Positions 8,207 through 13,514 of a DNA stretch of 13,514 bases are shown piece after piece. Within the stretch, counting starts at the first letter, position 1. Every line of letters starts with the position of its first letter. Origin of the DNA: Saprospiraceae bacterium. Its GTDB lineage: Bacteria; Bacteroidota; Bacteroidia; Chitinophagales; Saprospiraceae. A program made the translations under genes and the position numbers. The notes under the pieces are model-generated. The model worked only from the letters and a program-made list of their open reading frames with translations, had not been told where the DNA came from and ran no database searches. Location of the stretch: contig JABDPK010000155.1 in assembly GCA_013042795.1 (NCBI GenBank), positions 1 to 13,514 on the forward strand. The letters are read 5' to 3'.

Positions 8207-8563
8207 CTAAAGCTTATAAATATCTGTTGGTGTTCTGCAGATTATTGCCCTGTTCCCGGATATGGCAATGGGTGATTTTATAAGATTCGGGTTCTTTTTC
8301 AGAACATTGAGCCAGTCTTCGTCATCGAATTCCTTTCCCCTGAGATTATTCTGGTAATAGGGATCAGCCTTATTGAGCAATTCCTTTGGATGCATTTGAA
8401 GACTATTGAGAATAGTTTTCCAACTGGTTGTTGTAGAAGGAGCTTGGCTATGATGATAGGTCCTGATCTTGAATCCCGTTCCCTGCGCATGCGCTACTGT
8501 TTTTCTATCCCCGCTTTTATTCGGATTGTAATAAATCAAAATTTCTCTTTGATGCGTCTTCAT
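8207..8563 (-). CDS. ArsC/Spx-fold protein lacking the catalytic cysteine
   Basis: 118 residues, the length of the ArsC/Spx thioredoxin-fold family. The first strand and turn, IYYNPNKSGDRKT (about 10-22), line up with the family's HNPxCSKSR active-site loop, but the cysteine position holds Lys16. The second half matches the family well: a helix pair around LLNKADPYYQNN, then SPIAISGNRAIICRTP, where the cis-Pro loop RPI is SPI, and a TPTDIYKL end. The only cysteine is Cys109, near the C terminus. It therefore cannot reduce arsenate by the known thiol mechanism, and is more likely a binding or regulatory protein like Spx, or a protein of unknown role. Homologues labelled arsenate reductase in Bacteroidota often share this loss, as far as I recall. 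It is convergent with the fur-like gene and has no operon partner. Confidence 0.82.
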   Translation of the reverse strand: MKTHQREILIYYNPNKSGDRKTVAHAQGTGFKIRTYHHSQAPSTTTSWKTILNSLQMHPKELLNKADPYYQNNLRGKEFDDEDWLNVLKKNPNLIKSPIAISGNRAIICRTPTDIYKL

Positions 8564-8870
8564 AATAAAATTTTAAAATATACTGGGAAAAAGGTGTTTA
8601 ATTAAATATATATAAAATTTACGATAAATGCTTTGGTAAAACAGGGAGTTGACCAAATAAATGGATTTTGCCTCTGGATAGGTACAAATGCCAACTGTTT
8701 TCTAATCAGGAGATTAAATATTAAGGATAAATCTATCTGAAATCATACAATTTTTGGGTGCTTATTTCGACCTGAAATAGCTATAAAGAGTAGTAATTTT
8801 TTAATAACTTGATCTTCCCTTCCATGGTTGGCAGGATAGTTTTAAATAATTAAAAAAAAGCTTTAGGAAA
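8564..8870. other. 307-bp divergent intergenic region between the ArsC-like and EF-G-like genes
   Basis: No ORF of note: the two plus-strand ATGs I followed run into stops within a few codons. It must hold promoters for both flanking genes, but no full TAnnTTTG match was found on the plus strand; the nearest is TAATTTTT at 8794-8801. A perfect inverted repeat TATTTC-GACCT-GAAATA lies at 8763-8779, just upstream of that element. A modest ribosome-binding signal, AGGA at 8865-8868, precedes the EF-G-like ATG. Confidence 0.5.
8763..8779. repeat. 17-bp inverted repeat upstream of the EF-G-like gene
   Basis: Arms TATTTC (8763-8768) and GAAATA (8774-8779) are perfect complements around GACCT. Size and placement fit an operator for a dimeric regulator, but no regulator is implicated and 6-bp arms are not rare in A/T-rich DNA. 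Confidence 0.35.
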
Positions 8871-10997
8871 ATGGCAATAACATCAAAAAACATTAGAAAT
8901 ATTTGTTTGCTGGGCCACTCGGGATGTGGCAAAACAACATTTGCAGAGACGATGTTGTTTGAGTCAGGTTCGATTTCAAGACGAGGAACAGTAGAAGCCG
9001 GAACGACAGTTTCGGATTTTACATCTATAGAGAAGGAGAGAGGAAATTCGTTGTTCAGCACACTGATGCACGCAAAGTGGAAAGATTCAAAAATCAATAT
9101 CCTGGATACACCGGGACTGGATGATTTTATTGGTGAAGTTGTTTCTTCTCTTAAAGTATGTGATACTGCATTGGTCCTGGTAAATGCTGCTCATGGTGTT
9201 GAAGTAAGCACAGAACTGGTTTGGGAATATGTCGATCAATTTCATACCCCTGCCATGTTTGTTGTCAACCAGGTAGATCATGACAAGTCTGATTTTGAAA
9301 GTACTCTTGATCAGATCAAAAGCCGTTTCGGAAATAAGGTTTTACCGGTACAGTACCCATTGAATCAGGGTGACAATTTTAATACTATAGTTGATGCATT
9401 GAGGATGACAATGTATGTATTTCCCGAAGAAGGCGGTAAACCCGAGAAAGTAGAGATTCCTGAAAGTGAAATGGAAAAAGCGCAGGAAATGCATAACCTG
9501 CTGGTAGAGGCAGCAGCTGAAAATGATGAAACATTAATGGAAAAATTCTTTGATGCCGGCAGTCTTAATGAAGAAGAACTTGCAGCTGGACTGACAATTG
9601 CGCTTGCAAATCAACAAATATACCCGGTGTTTTGCTGTTCAGCTACACAAAACAAGGGATCAGGAAGGATTATGGGTTTCATCAATGATATCGCACCGAG
9701 TCCTGTTGACAGGCCTGCTGCGAAACTGAAAGACGGAGGAGAGCTTGTATGTGATTCAAATGGTCCTTCAGTAGCTTTTATCTTTAAAACCTTCTCTGAG
9801 CCACAGGTTGGGCTGGTTTCTTACTTTAAAGTATTTTCTGGAACGATCAAAGCAGGTGATGATCTTGAGAATTTAAGCAACAGGGGAAGCGAACGTATTA
9901 ACCAGTTATTTGTATCTGAAGGAAAGATCAGGACAAATGTTGATGAATTGATCGCAGGTGACATTGGTGATACGGTGAAATTGAAAAACTCCCACACCAA
10001 TAATACCCTGGCCATCAAGGGCTTTGAAAAAGAAATTGCACCTATAGAATTTCCTTCGCCAAAAATTGATTTTGCAGTACATCCTCCAGGCAAGAATGAG
10101 ATGGAAAAACTGATGAAAGCACTCCATCAGATCGAAGAGGAAGATCCGACATTGATCATAGAACAGTCAGCCACACTCAAGCAAACGATTATCCACGGAC
10201 AAGGTCAATTGCACCTGGATATCATAAAATACAGAATTGAAAAGGTCAACGGTATACACATGGAATTTGACAGACCTAGAATTCCTTACCGTGAGACGAT
10301 AACCACCTCCGCCAACGAAGCATACAGGCATAAAAAACAATCAGGAGGTGCCGGACAATTTGCAGAAGTTCATATGCGTATTGAGCCTTACTTTGAAGGA
10401 ATGGAGGATCCGTCAGATCTCAATGTCAGATCCAGAGACCAGGATGATTTGCCCTGGGGCGGAAAACTGGATTTCATGTGGTGTATTGTAGGAGGGTCCA
10501 TAGATAGTAAATATATTAATGCGATCAAGAAAGGTATTCTCAGCAAGATGGAAGAAGGCCCTCTGACGGGCTCTAATTGTCTGAATATACGTGTATGTAT
10601 TTATGATGGTAAAATGCATTCCGTAGATTCTAATGATATGGCATTTATGATTGCCGCTTCCCAGGCATTCAAGAATGCATTCACACAGGCCAGGCCACAA
10701 CTACTGGAACCGATCTATAATGTTGAAATCCTTTGTTCAGACGAGTCTATGGGAGATATCATGAGTGACCTGCAGACCAGGAGAGCCATTATCCAGGGTA
10801 TGGATTCAGATGGGCATTACCAGAAAATAAACGTAAAAGTGCCACTGGCAGAAATGTATAAATACGGCTCGACACTCAGGTCATTATCGCAGGGAAGAGC
10901 AAAATATACAAGAGCGTTCAGTGAATATATGCCTCTCCCCGGTGATATTCAAAAACGTCTTATCAGTGAGTCCAGTGTGGAAGAAGTAGAAGCTTGA
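8871..10997 (+). CDS. Elongation factor G paralogue (EF-G2-like translational GTPase)
   Basis: 708 residues with the full five-domain EF-G layout. G1 is GHSGCGKTT (15-23), switch I ends in ERGNSL (56-61) instead of ERGITI, G3 is DTPGLDDF (79-86) instead of DTPGHVDF, and G4 is NQVD (133-136) instead of NKxD. Domain II, III and IV landmarks are present: GGAGQFAEVHMRIEP at the start of domain IV and DGKMHSVDSNDMAF further in it, and the domain V region around MGDIMSDLQTRRAIIQGM. So it should still mimic tRNA and bind the ribosome. The loss of the PGH histidine, which positions the attacking water in EF-Tu and EF-G, suggests slow or absent ribosome-triggered GTP hydrolysis, as reported for some EF-G2 proteins. 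It is not linked to rpsL/rpsG/tuf, where the main fusA usually lies, which supports a second copy. The AGGA at 8865-8868 and the conserved N terminus fix the ATG. Exact role unknown; sure of the family, less of activity. Confidence 0.93.
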   Translation: MAITSKNIRNICLLGHSGCGKTTFAETMLFESGSISRRGTVEAGTTVSDFTSIEKERGNSLFSTLMHAKWKDSKINILDTPGLDDFIGEVVSSLKVCDTALVLVNAAHGVEVSTELVWEYVDQFHTPAMFVVNQVDHDKSDFESTLDQIKSRFGNKVLPVQYPLNQGDNFNTIVDALRMTMYVFPEEGGKPEKVEIPESEMEKAQEMHNLLVEAAAENDETLMEKFFDAGSLNEEELAAGLTIALANQQIYPVFCCSATQNKGSGRIMGFINDIAPSPVDRPAAKLKDGGELVCDSNGPSVAFIFKTFSEPQVGLVSYFKVFSGTIKAGDDLENLSNRGSERINQLFVSEGKIRTNVDELIAGDIGDTVKLKNSHTNNTLAIKGFEKEIAPIEFPSPKIDFAVHPPGKNEMEKLMKALHQIEEEDPTLIIEQSATLKQTIIHGQGQLHLDIIKYRIEKVNGIHMEFDRPRIPYRETITTSANEAYRHKKQSGGAGQFAEVHMRIEPYFEGMEDPSDLNVRSRDQDDLPWGGKLDFMWCIVGGSIDSKYINAIKKGILSKMEEGPLTGSNCLNIRVCIYDGKMHSVDSNDMAFMIAASQAFKNAFTQARPQLLEPIYNVEILCSDESMGDIMSDLQTRRAIIQGMDSDGHYQKINVKVPLAEMYKYGSTLRSLSQGRAKYTRAFSEYMPLPGDIQKRLISESSVEEVEA

Positions 10998-11024
10998 TTC
11001 CGAGCTTAAACATTATTAACCTGT

Positions 11025-11060
11025 TGAGCCATCCAATGTATTGTGATGGCTCATTTTTTT
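11025..11060 (+). terminator. Intrinsic terminator of the EF-G-like gene
   Basis: Perfect 9-bp stem TGAGCCATC (11025-11033) / GATGGCTCA (11045-11053), 11-base loop, then seven T at 11054-11060. The 3' arm includes the stop codon of the convergent gene, and the T run is that gene's Lys-Lys end. It is directed to the plus strand only. Confidence 0.9.
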
Positions 11061-11719
11061 GCCATTAGATTGATATCCTTGTTTTCCAGGTGTTTTAATT
11101 CCTGGCTATGAAATAGGGTATTAATCATGGAAATACCTAGCCTTGAACTCGTAGTCACTGATTTAAGCTTCTTCAGGAGAGGGTAGAACGGTATAGTTAT
11201 CACATAAAAGAATTGATACCATCCTGTACTTGATTTAATACCTTTCTCCGGGATGATTGCACCCGGACGGAAAGCATATGCATCTTTGAATCCTTTATTA
11301 AGAATATAGTTTTCAGTCTTTCCCTTTACCCTCGCCCACATGATATTTCCTTTCTCCGAGCTATCGGTACCGGAACCAGATACATAATTGAAAACCATTG
11401 AAGGATTTATATCGTGTAGCAGGTCAGCAAGGTTCCTTGTATAATCAAATGTTATGATTGAGTAATCTTCTTCTTTCATACCTAATGCAGAAACCCCCAT
11501 ACTATAAAAACAGGCGTCATAGCCGGATAGCTCATTTCTTATTGTACTGAAATCAGAAAAATCCTTCAGGATCAATTCCTTTAATTTTTGATGATTTATT
11601 CCGATGGGACGACGGTTAATGAGTAAAACTTCCTTTATTTTATCACTTTCCAGGCATTCAATCAGTATACCCCGGCCAACCATACCTGTAGATCCTGTAA
11701 TAATAACCTTCTTACTCAT
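11051..11719 (-). CDS. Atypical short-chain dehydrogenase / NAD(P)-binding epimerase-like protein
   Basis: 222 residues with a Rossmann fold. The dinucleotide-binding loop is GSTGMVGRG (residues 9-17), close to the TGxxGxxG form of atypical and extended SDRs. The strand FNYVSGSGT (110-118) carries the Ser position of the active site. The usual YxxxK pair is W128-A-R-V-K132, so the catalytic Tyr is replaced by Trp while Lys is kept; the following GKTEN and YAFRPGAI stretches are typical of this NmrA/HTATIP2-like branch. A hydrophobic segment, WYQFFYVITIPFYPLL, near the C-terminal third may rest on the membrane. Substrate unknown; it may bind NAD(P) as a sensor or act on an unusual substrate. 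It stands alone, and its 3' end overlaps the terminator of the convergent EF-G-like gene. Confidence 0.82.
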   Translation of the reverse strand: MSKKVIITGSTGMVGRGILIECLESDKIKEVLLINRRPIGINHQKLKELILKDFSDFSTIRNELSGYDACFYSMGVSALGMKEEDYSIITFDYTRNLADLLHDINPSMVFNYVSGSGTDSSEKGNIMWARVKGKTENYILNKGFKDAYAFRPGAIIPEKGIKSSTGWYQFFYVITIPFYPLLKKLKSVTTSSRLGISMINTLFHSQELKHLENKDINLMAKK

Positions 11720-11868
11720 TCATGGACAATTTACTGATTATAAAGCATGTGCAATTAATTGATTCGGGAAAGATAATTCGTACTTCTTCTTTTGGAATTA
11801 GAGAAAATCCTTCAATTCAAAAGTAAAAATTCATGATATAAATTCTGGTACAGTTATTGTTTTAAGAT

Positions 11869-11985
11869 ATGCTGTTTTCAAAAGAAGTACAATGGTACAT
11901 CCGAAAGAAAAATAAACACAAATGGTTTATAGATGTATTACAAAATGTAGCATCTTTTACCAATAGCCTGATAAACACAGTTTAA
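11869..11985 (+). CDS. Possible small basic protein, 38 residues
   Basis: ATG to TAA, 38 codons. The product begins MLFSKEVQWYIRKKNKHK and goes on with WFIDVLQNVASFTNSL, so it is basic in its first half (RKKNKHK) and amphipathic in its second. No Shine-Dalgarno is seen, which is common in Bacteroidota, and no family is recognised. In its favour are its position in a non-coding gap and a strong plus-strand terminator 82 bp downstream with no other gene to serve. Against it is its small size in A/T-rich DNA, where chance ORFs of this length are frequent. Confidence 0.25.
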   Translation: MLFSKEVQWYIRKKNKHKWFIDVLQNVASFTNSLINTV

Positions 11986-12008
11986 TTTCGTTTCTGTCAG
12001 ATATTATA

Positions 12009-12016
12009 TATATTTG
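12009..12016 (+). promoter_or_regulatory. Candidate -7 element for the orphan plus-strand transcript
   Basis: TATATTTG, a full match to TAnnTTTG, with TTTCG at 11986-11990 roughly 18 bp upstream as an imperfect -33 element (consensus TTTG). It predicts a start of transcription near 12021. Confidence 0.45.
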
Positions 12017-12020
12017 TTAA

Positions 12021-12094
12021 GAGCGGAATGCTCAAGAATAAATCCAGGTTTCATTCTCATTATCTTGGGGTGATGTTAAATCACCCCTTTTTTT
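12021..12094 (+). ncRNA. Candidate small RNA of about 74 nt
   Basis: The span runs from the predicted start after the TATATTTG element to the end of the T run of the terminator. It begins with a small stem-loop, GAGC (12021-12024) and GCTC (12030-12033) around GGAAT, continues with a single-stranded pyrimidine-rich middle (12034-12066) and ends in the 8-bp terminator hairpin. This hairpin, open seed, terminator layout is usual for base-pairing small RNAs. No known RNA family is recognised, and expression is not shown. Confidence 0.4.
12067..12094 (+). terminator. Strong plus-strand terminator with no annotated gene upstream
   Basis: Perfect 8-bp stem GGGGTGAT (12067-12074) / ATCACCCC (12080-12087), loop GTTAA, then seven T at 12088-12094. 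On the minus strand no T run follows the hairpin, so it does not terminate the bacilliredoxin gene in the normal way, although the hairpin may protect that mRNA's 3' end. Confidence 0.85.
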
Positions 12095-12122
12095 ATGCCC
12101 GCAATTTTGCTGTTAAAAACGA

Positions 12123-12545
12123 TTAAGACCCCACGCAATGCGTATTCAGGGCGTCTATGAGATTATCTGCAATCATTTGCGCTGATCTTCCTTCAATATG
12201 ATGGCGTTCAATCATGTGTACCAGGTTACCATTCTTGAAAAGAGCGATGGAAGGTGATGAAGGCGGGTAAGGCAGCATATAATCCCTTGCACGCTCTGTA
12301 GCTTCTTTGTCGACACCGGCAAATACTGTAACAGCTTTATCAGGTTTACTAGCATTATGAAGGGCGAATTTTGCAGCTGGCCTGGCATTTCCCGCTGCAC
12401 ATCCACAAACAGAATTGACAACTATTAAAACGGTTCCTTCTTTGCTTCCGAGAACCTGGTCAACTTCTTCAGGGGATGAAAGGCTATTGAATCCGAAATC
12501 TGTCAGATCTTTCGCCATTGGTTTTACTAATTCTAAAGGATACAT
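12123..12545 (-). CDS. Bacilliredoxin, BrxA/BrxB family
   Basis: 140 residues, the full length of the YphP/YqiW family. The thioredoxin-like fold carries the family's hallmark CGC active site in VCGCAAGNARP (Cys47, Gly48, Cys49), together with FAGVDKEATERAR and the PPSSPSIALFKNG cis-Pro region. In bacteria that make bacillithiol these proteins remove the thiol from S-bacillithiolated cytoplasmic proteins after oxidative stress; many Bacteroidota carry bacillithiol synthesis genes, but none are in this window. The start matches the family's (Y-x-x-x-L-V-x-P-M-x-x-D/E-L-T), which supports the upstream ATG over Met10. It is divergent from the cytochrome-like lipoprotein with 68 bp between. Confidence 0.94.
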   Translation of the reverse strand: MYPLELVKPMAKDLTDFGFNSLSSPEEVDQVLGSKEGTVLIVVNSVCGCAAGNARPAAKFALHNASKPDKAVTVFAGVDKEATERARDYMLPYPPSSPSIALFKNGNLVHMIERHHIEGRSAQMIADNLIDALNTHCVGS

Positions 12546-12613
12546 ATATTAGGCTTTTATATTATACGTTATTTGATTAAAATTGTGATTTAAAACCTCT
12601 AACATAATTCGAA

Positions 12614-12979
12614 ATGAAAAAGATTTCAATTTATGCAAGTTTTTTTCTCTTTACAATAATGATTTCCTGTGCCAGGGACGCGGCAGAACCAGTAGATACA
12701 AATTGTAGTGGAATAACAACATATGACGAACAGGCCCAGGAAGTGATTGATACCAATTGTTCATATTCCGGGTGTCATGATGGCACTGGTGCTGCTCCAG
12801 GAAACTATTCTTTTTACAATGGATTAAAGGTGACCTTCAATAATAGTGACGAATTTATTAACAGGGTAATTGTACTTAAAGATATGCCGCCATCGGATGC
12901 TACCGGTCCGGTTAGCTTAAGTGAAGAAGATTTTAATATATTGCTTTGCTGGATTGAATCAGGTTTTCCGGAAAAATAG
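12614..12979 (+). CDS. Cytochrome c-like lipoprotein with a CX4CH heme motif
   Basis: 121 residues. The N terminus is a lipoprotein signal: KK, a hydrophobic stretch (residues 4-17) and a lipobox-like MISC with Cys19 as the lipid anchor. The mature protein has CSYSGCH (Cys49-X4-Cys54-His55), a spaced-out variant of the CXXCH heme c motif, and a later DMPP (Met91 as possible sixth ligand) and a C-terminal CWIESG, the usual order in small Bacteroidota and Planctomycetes c-type domains ('C-x4-CH ... MPP ... L...WI..G'). Cys31 and Cys112 could form a disulfide. It would sit on the periplasmic side of a membrane and carry electrons or bind heme; heme attachment is inferred, since CX4CH is rarer than CXXCH. 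It is followed after 12 bp by the DUF5777-type gene, so the two form an operon. Confidence 0.78.
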   Translation: MKKISIYASFFLFTIMISCARDAAEPVDTNCSGITTYDEQAQEVIDTNCSYSGCHDGTGAAPGNYSFYNGLKVTFNNSDEFINRVIVLKDMPPSDATGPVSLSEEDFNILLCWIESGFPEK

Positions 12980-12991
12980 ACTATCAACAAA

Positions 12992-13514
12992 ATGAAACAC
13001 TACTTATACTTTATTATTATTCTTTGTTTCAGTTATCCAATGCTGGGACAGGAGAAAATACACCAGACATTCAAAGATACCCGGGTGATCAACAGTCATT
13101 CCGTAGAAACGCTCAGGAAGGGTTTCCTGGATTTTAGAGTGACCCACAGGTTTGGAGATATTGGAGGAGGCTGGCCTTCATTTTATGGTCTCGAAACAGC
13201 TTCAGACATTTTGTTTGGTTTTGAATATGGAATATCTGACAAGGTCATGGCCGGGCTAAGCAGAACAAAAGGATCCGGGCCATTAAAACAAAGTATAAAC
13301 GGATTAGTAAAGTACAGGGTATTGACACAGGAAATTGATGGCAGGAATCCTTTTTCACTGACACTTCTAGGTACCATGTCCTATTCTACGATGCAAAAGA
13401 GTCCGATTCCATCTGATCTGAATTATTTTGATAAAGGCGTTCACAGGCTCAGTTATCATCTTCAATTTTTGATTGCCAGTAAGGTCACTGAACGGTTTTC
13501 TTTCCAGTTTGGTG
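12992..13514 (+). CDS. DUF5777-type outer-membrane beta-barrel protein (3' partial)
   Basis: The ATG at 12992 opens a frame that stays open to the last base (174 codons seen). The first about 20 residues are a signal peptide (MKHYLYFIIILCFSYPMLGQ). Then come DTRVINSHSVETL, RKGFLDFRVTHRFGD and SDILFGFEYGISDKVMAGL, followed by alternating-residue strands (SLTLLGTMSYST, HRLSYHLQFLIASKVTERF) ending at the window edge. These features match the DUF5777 family of Bacteroidota beta-barrel proteins, commonly found next to cytochrome-like or YceI-like secreted proteins. Function of the family is unknown; a role in the outer membrane with the upstream lipoprotein is inferred from the 12-bp spacing and shared export signals. 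The ATG is preferred because it gives a complete signal peptide. Confidence 0.85.
   Translation, partial: MKHYLYFIIILCFSYPMLGQEKIHQTFKDTRVINSHSVETLRKGFLDFRVTHRFGDIGGGWPSFYGLETASDILFGFEYGISDKVMAGLSRTKGSGPLKQSINGLVKYRVLTQEIDGRNPFSLTLLGTMSYSTMQKSPIPSDLNYFDKGVHRLSYHLQFLIASKVTERFSFQFG

Larger units (their letters stand above)
11720..12122. other. 403-bp intergenic region with an orphan plus-strand transcription unit
   Basis: Lies between the start of the SDR gene and the stop of the bacilliredoxin gene, both on the minus strand. It holds a 38-codon plus-strand ORF (11869-11985), a TATATTTG promoter element (12009-12016), a short stem-loop (12021-12033) and a strong plus-strand terminator (12067-12094). 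The promoter of the minus-strand SDR gene should be in the first 100 bp but I could not place it. Confidence 0.6.

Noticed and set aside
8871..10997. Tetracycline-resistance ribosomal protection protein (TetM type)
   Set aside because: Its domain IV and V motifs and length fit EF-G paralogues, and the G-motif changes are not those of TetM-like proteins, which keep the catalytic His.
12067..12094. The hairpin as the normal terminator of the bacilliredoxin gene
   Set aside because: On the minus strand the bases after the stem are AAGATAATG, with no T run; the T run exists only for the plus strand.
12028..12126. 32-codon plus-strand ORF starting in the GGAAT loop and running through the terminator
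   Set aside because: It reads across the strong hairpin and T run at 12067-12094 and overlaps the stop codon of the bacilliredoxin gene, so a transcript that ends at the terminator could not encode it whole.

Overview
The window looks like ordinary chromosome from a member of the Bacteroidota, most likely a marine or activated-sludge type close to the Saprospiria (the phylum is well supported, the class is inference). The evidence is a giant secreted protein with a C-terminal type IX secretion (T9SS type A) sorting domain and HYR-like/cohesin/dockerin modules, a stand-alone RRM protein with a Gly/Arg tail, a DUF5777-type beta-barrel protein, several TAnnTTTG promoter elements typical of the phylum, weak Shine-Dalgarno signals and an AT-rich composition. 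I saw no tRNA, rRNA, CRISPR array, insertion sequence or prophage gene.

Layout. 1-5109 (+) is the 3' part of a very large exported adhesin-like or matrix-like protein, closed by an intrinsic terminator. 5197-6743 (-) is a two-gene unit, D-Ala-D-Ala ligase followed by a GNAT acetyltransferase. 6846-7136 (-) is a small RRM RNA-binding protein with its own promoter and terminator. 7341-8202 is a divergent metal-related pair: a MerC-like membrane protein (-) and a Fur-family regulator (+), separated by 61 bp that hold a 15-bp palindrome overlapping the likely merC-like promoter. 8207-8563 (-) is an ArsC/Spx-fold protein without the catalytic cysteine. 8871-10997 (+) is an EF-G paralogue with altered GTPase motifs. 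11051-11719 (-) is an atypical short-chain dehydrogenase, 12123-12545 (-) a bacilliredoxin. 12614-13514 (+) is the start of an operon of a CX4CH cytochrome-like lipoprotein and a DUF5777-type outer-membrane barrel that runs off the window.

How they fit together. Most are housekeeping or accessory genes in short transcription units. Three places show real local logic: the MerC/Fur divergon (a probable metal-responsive switch), the lipoprotein/DUF5777 pair (probable envelope redox or heme module), and the 403-bp gap at 11720-12122. That gap has a near-perfect plus-strand terminator with no annotated plus-strand gene in front of it, preceded by a good promoter element. It is the best candidate in the window for an undescribed gene, a small RNA of about 74 nt, with a 38-codon ORF just upstream as an alternative or companion. 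I did not find a clear new multi-gene system.
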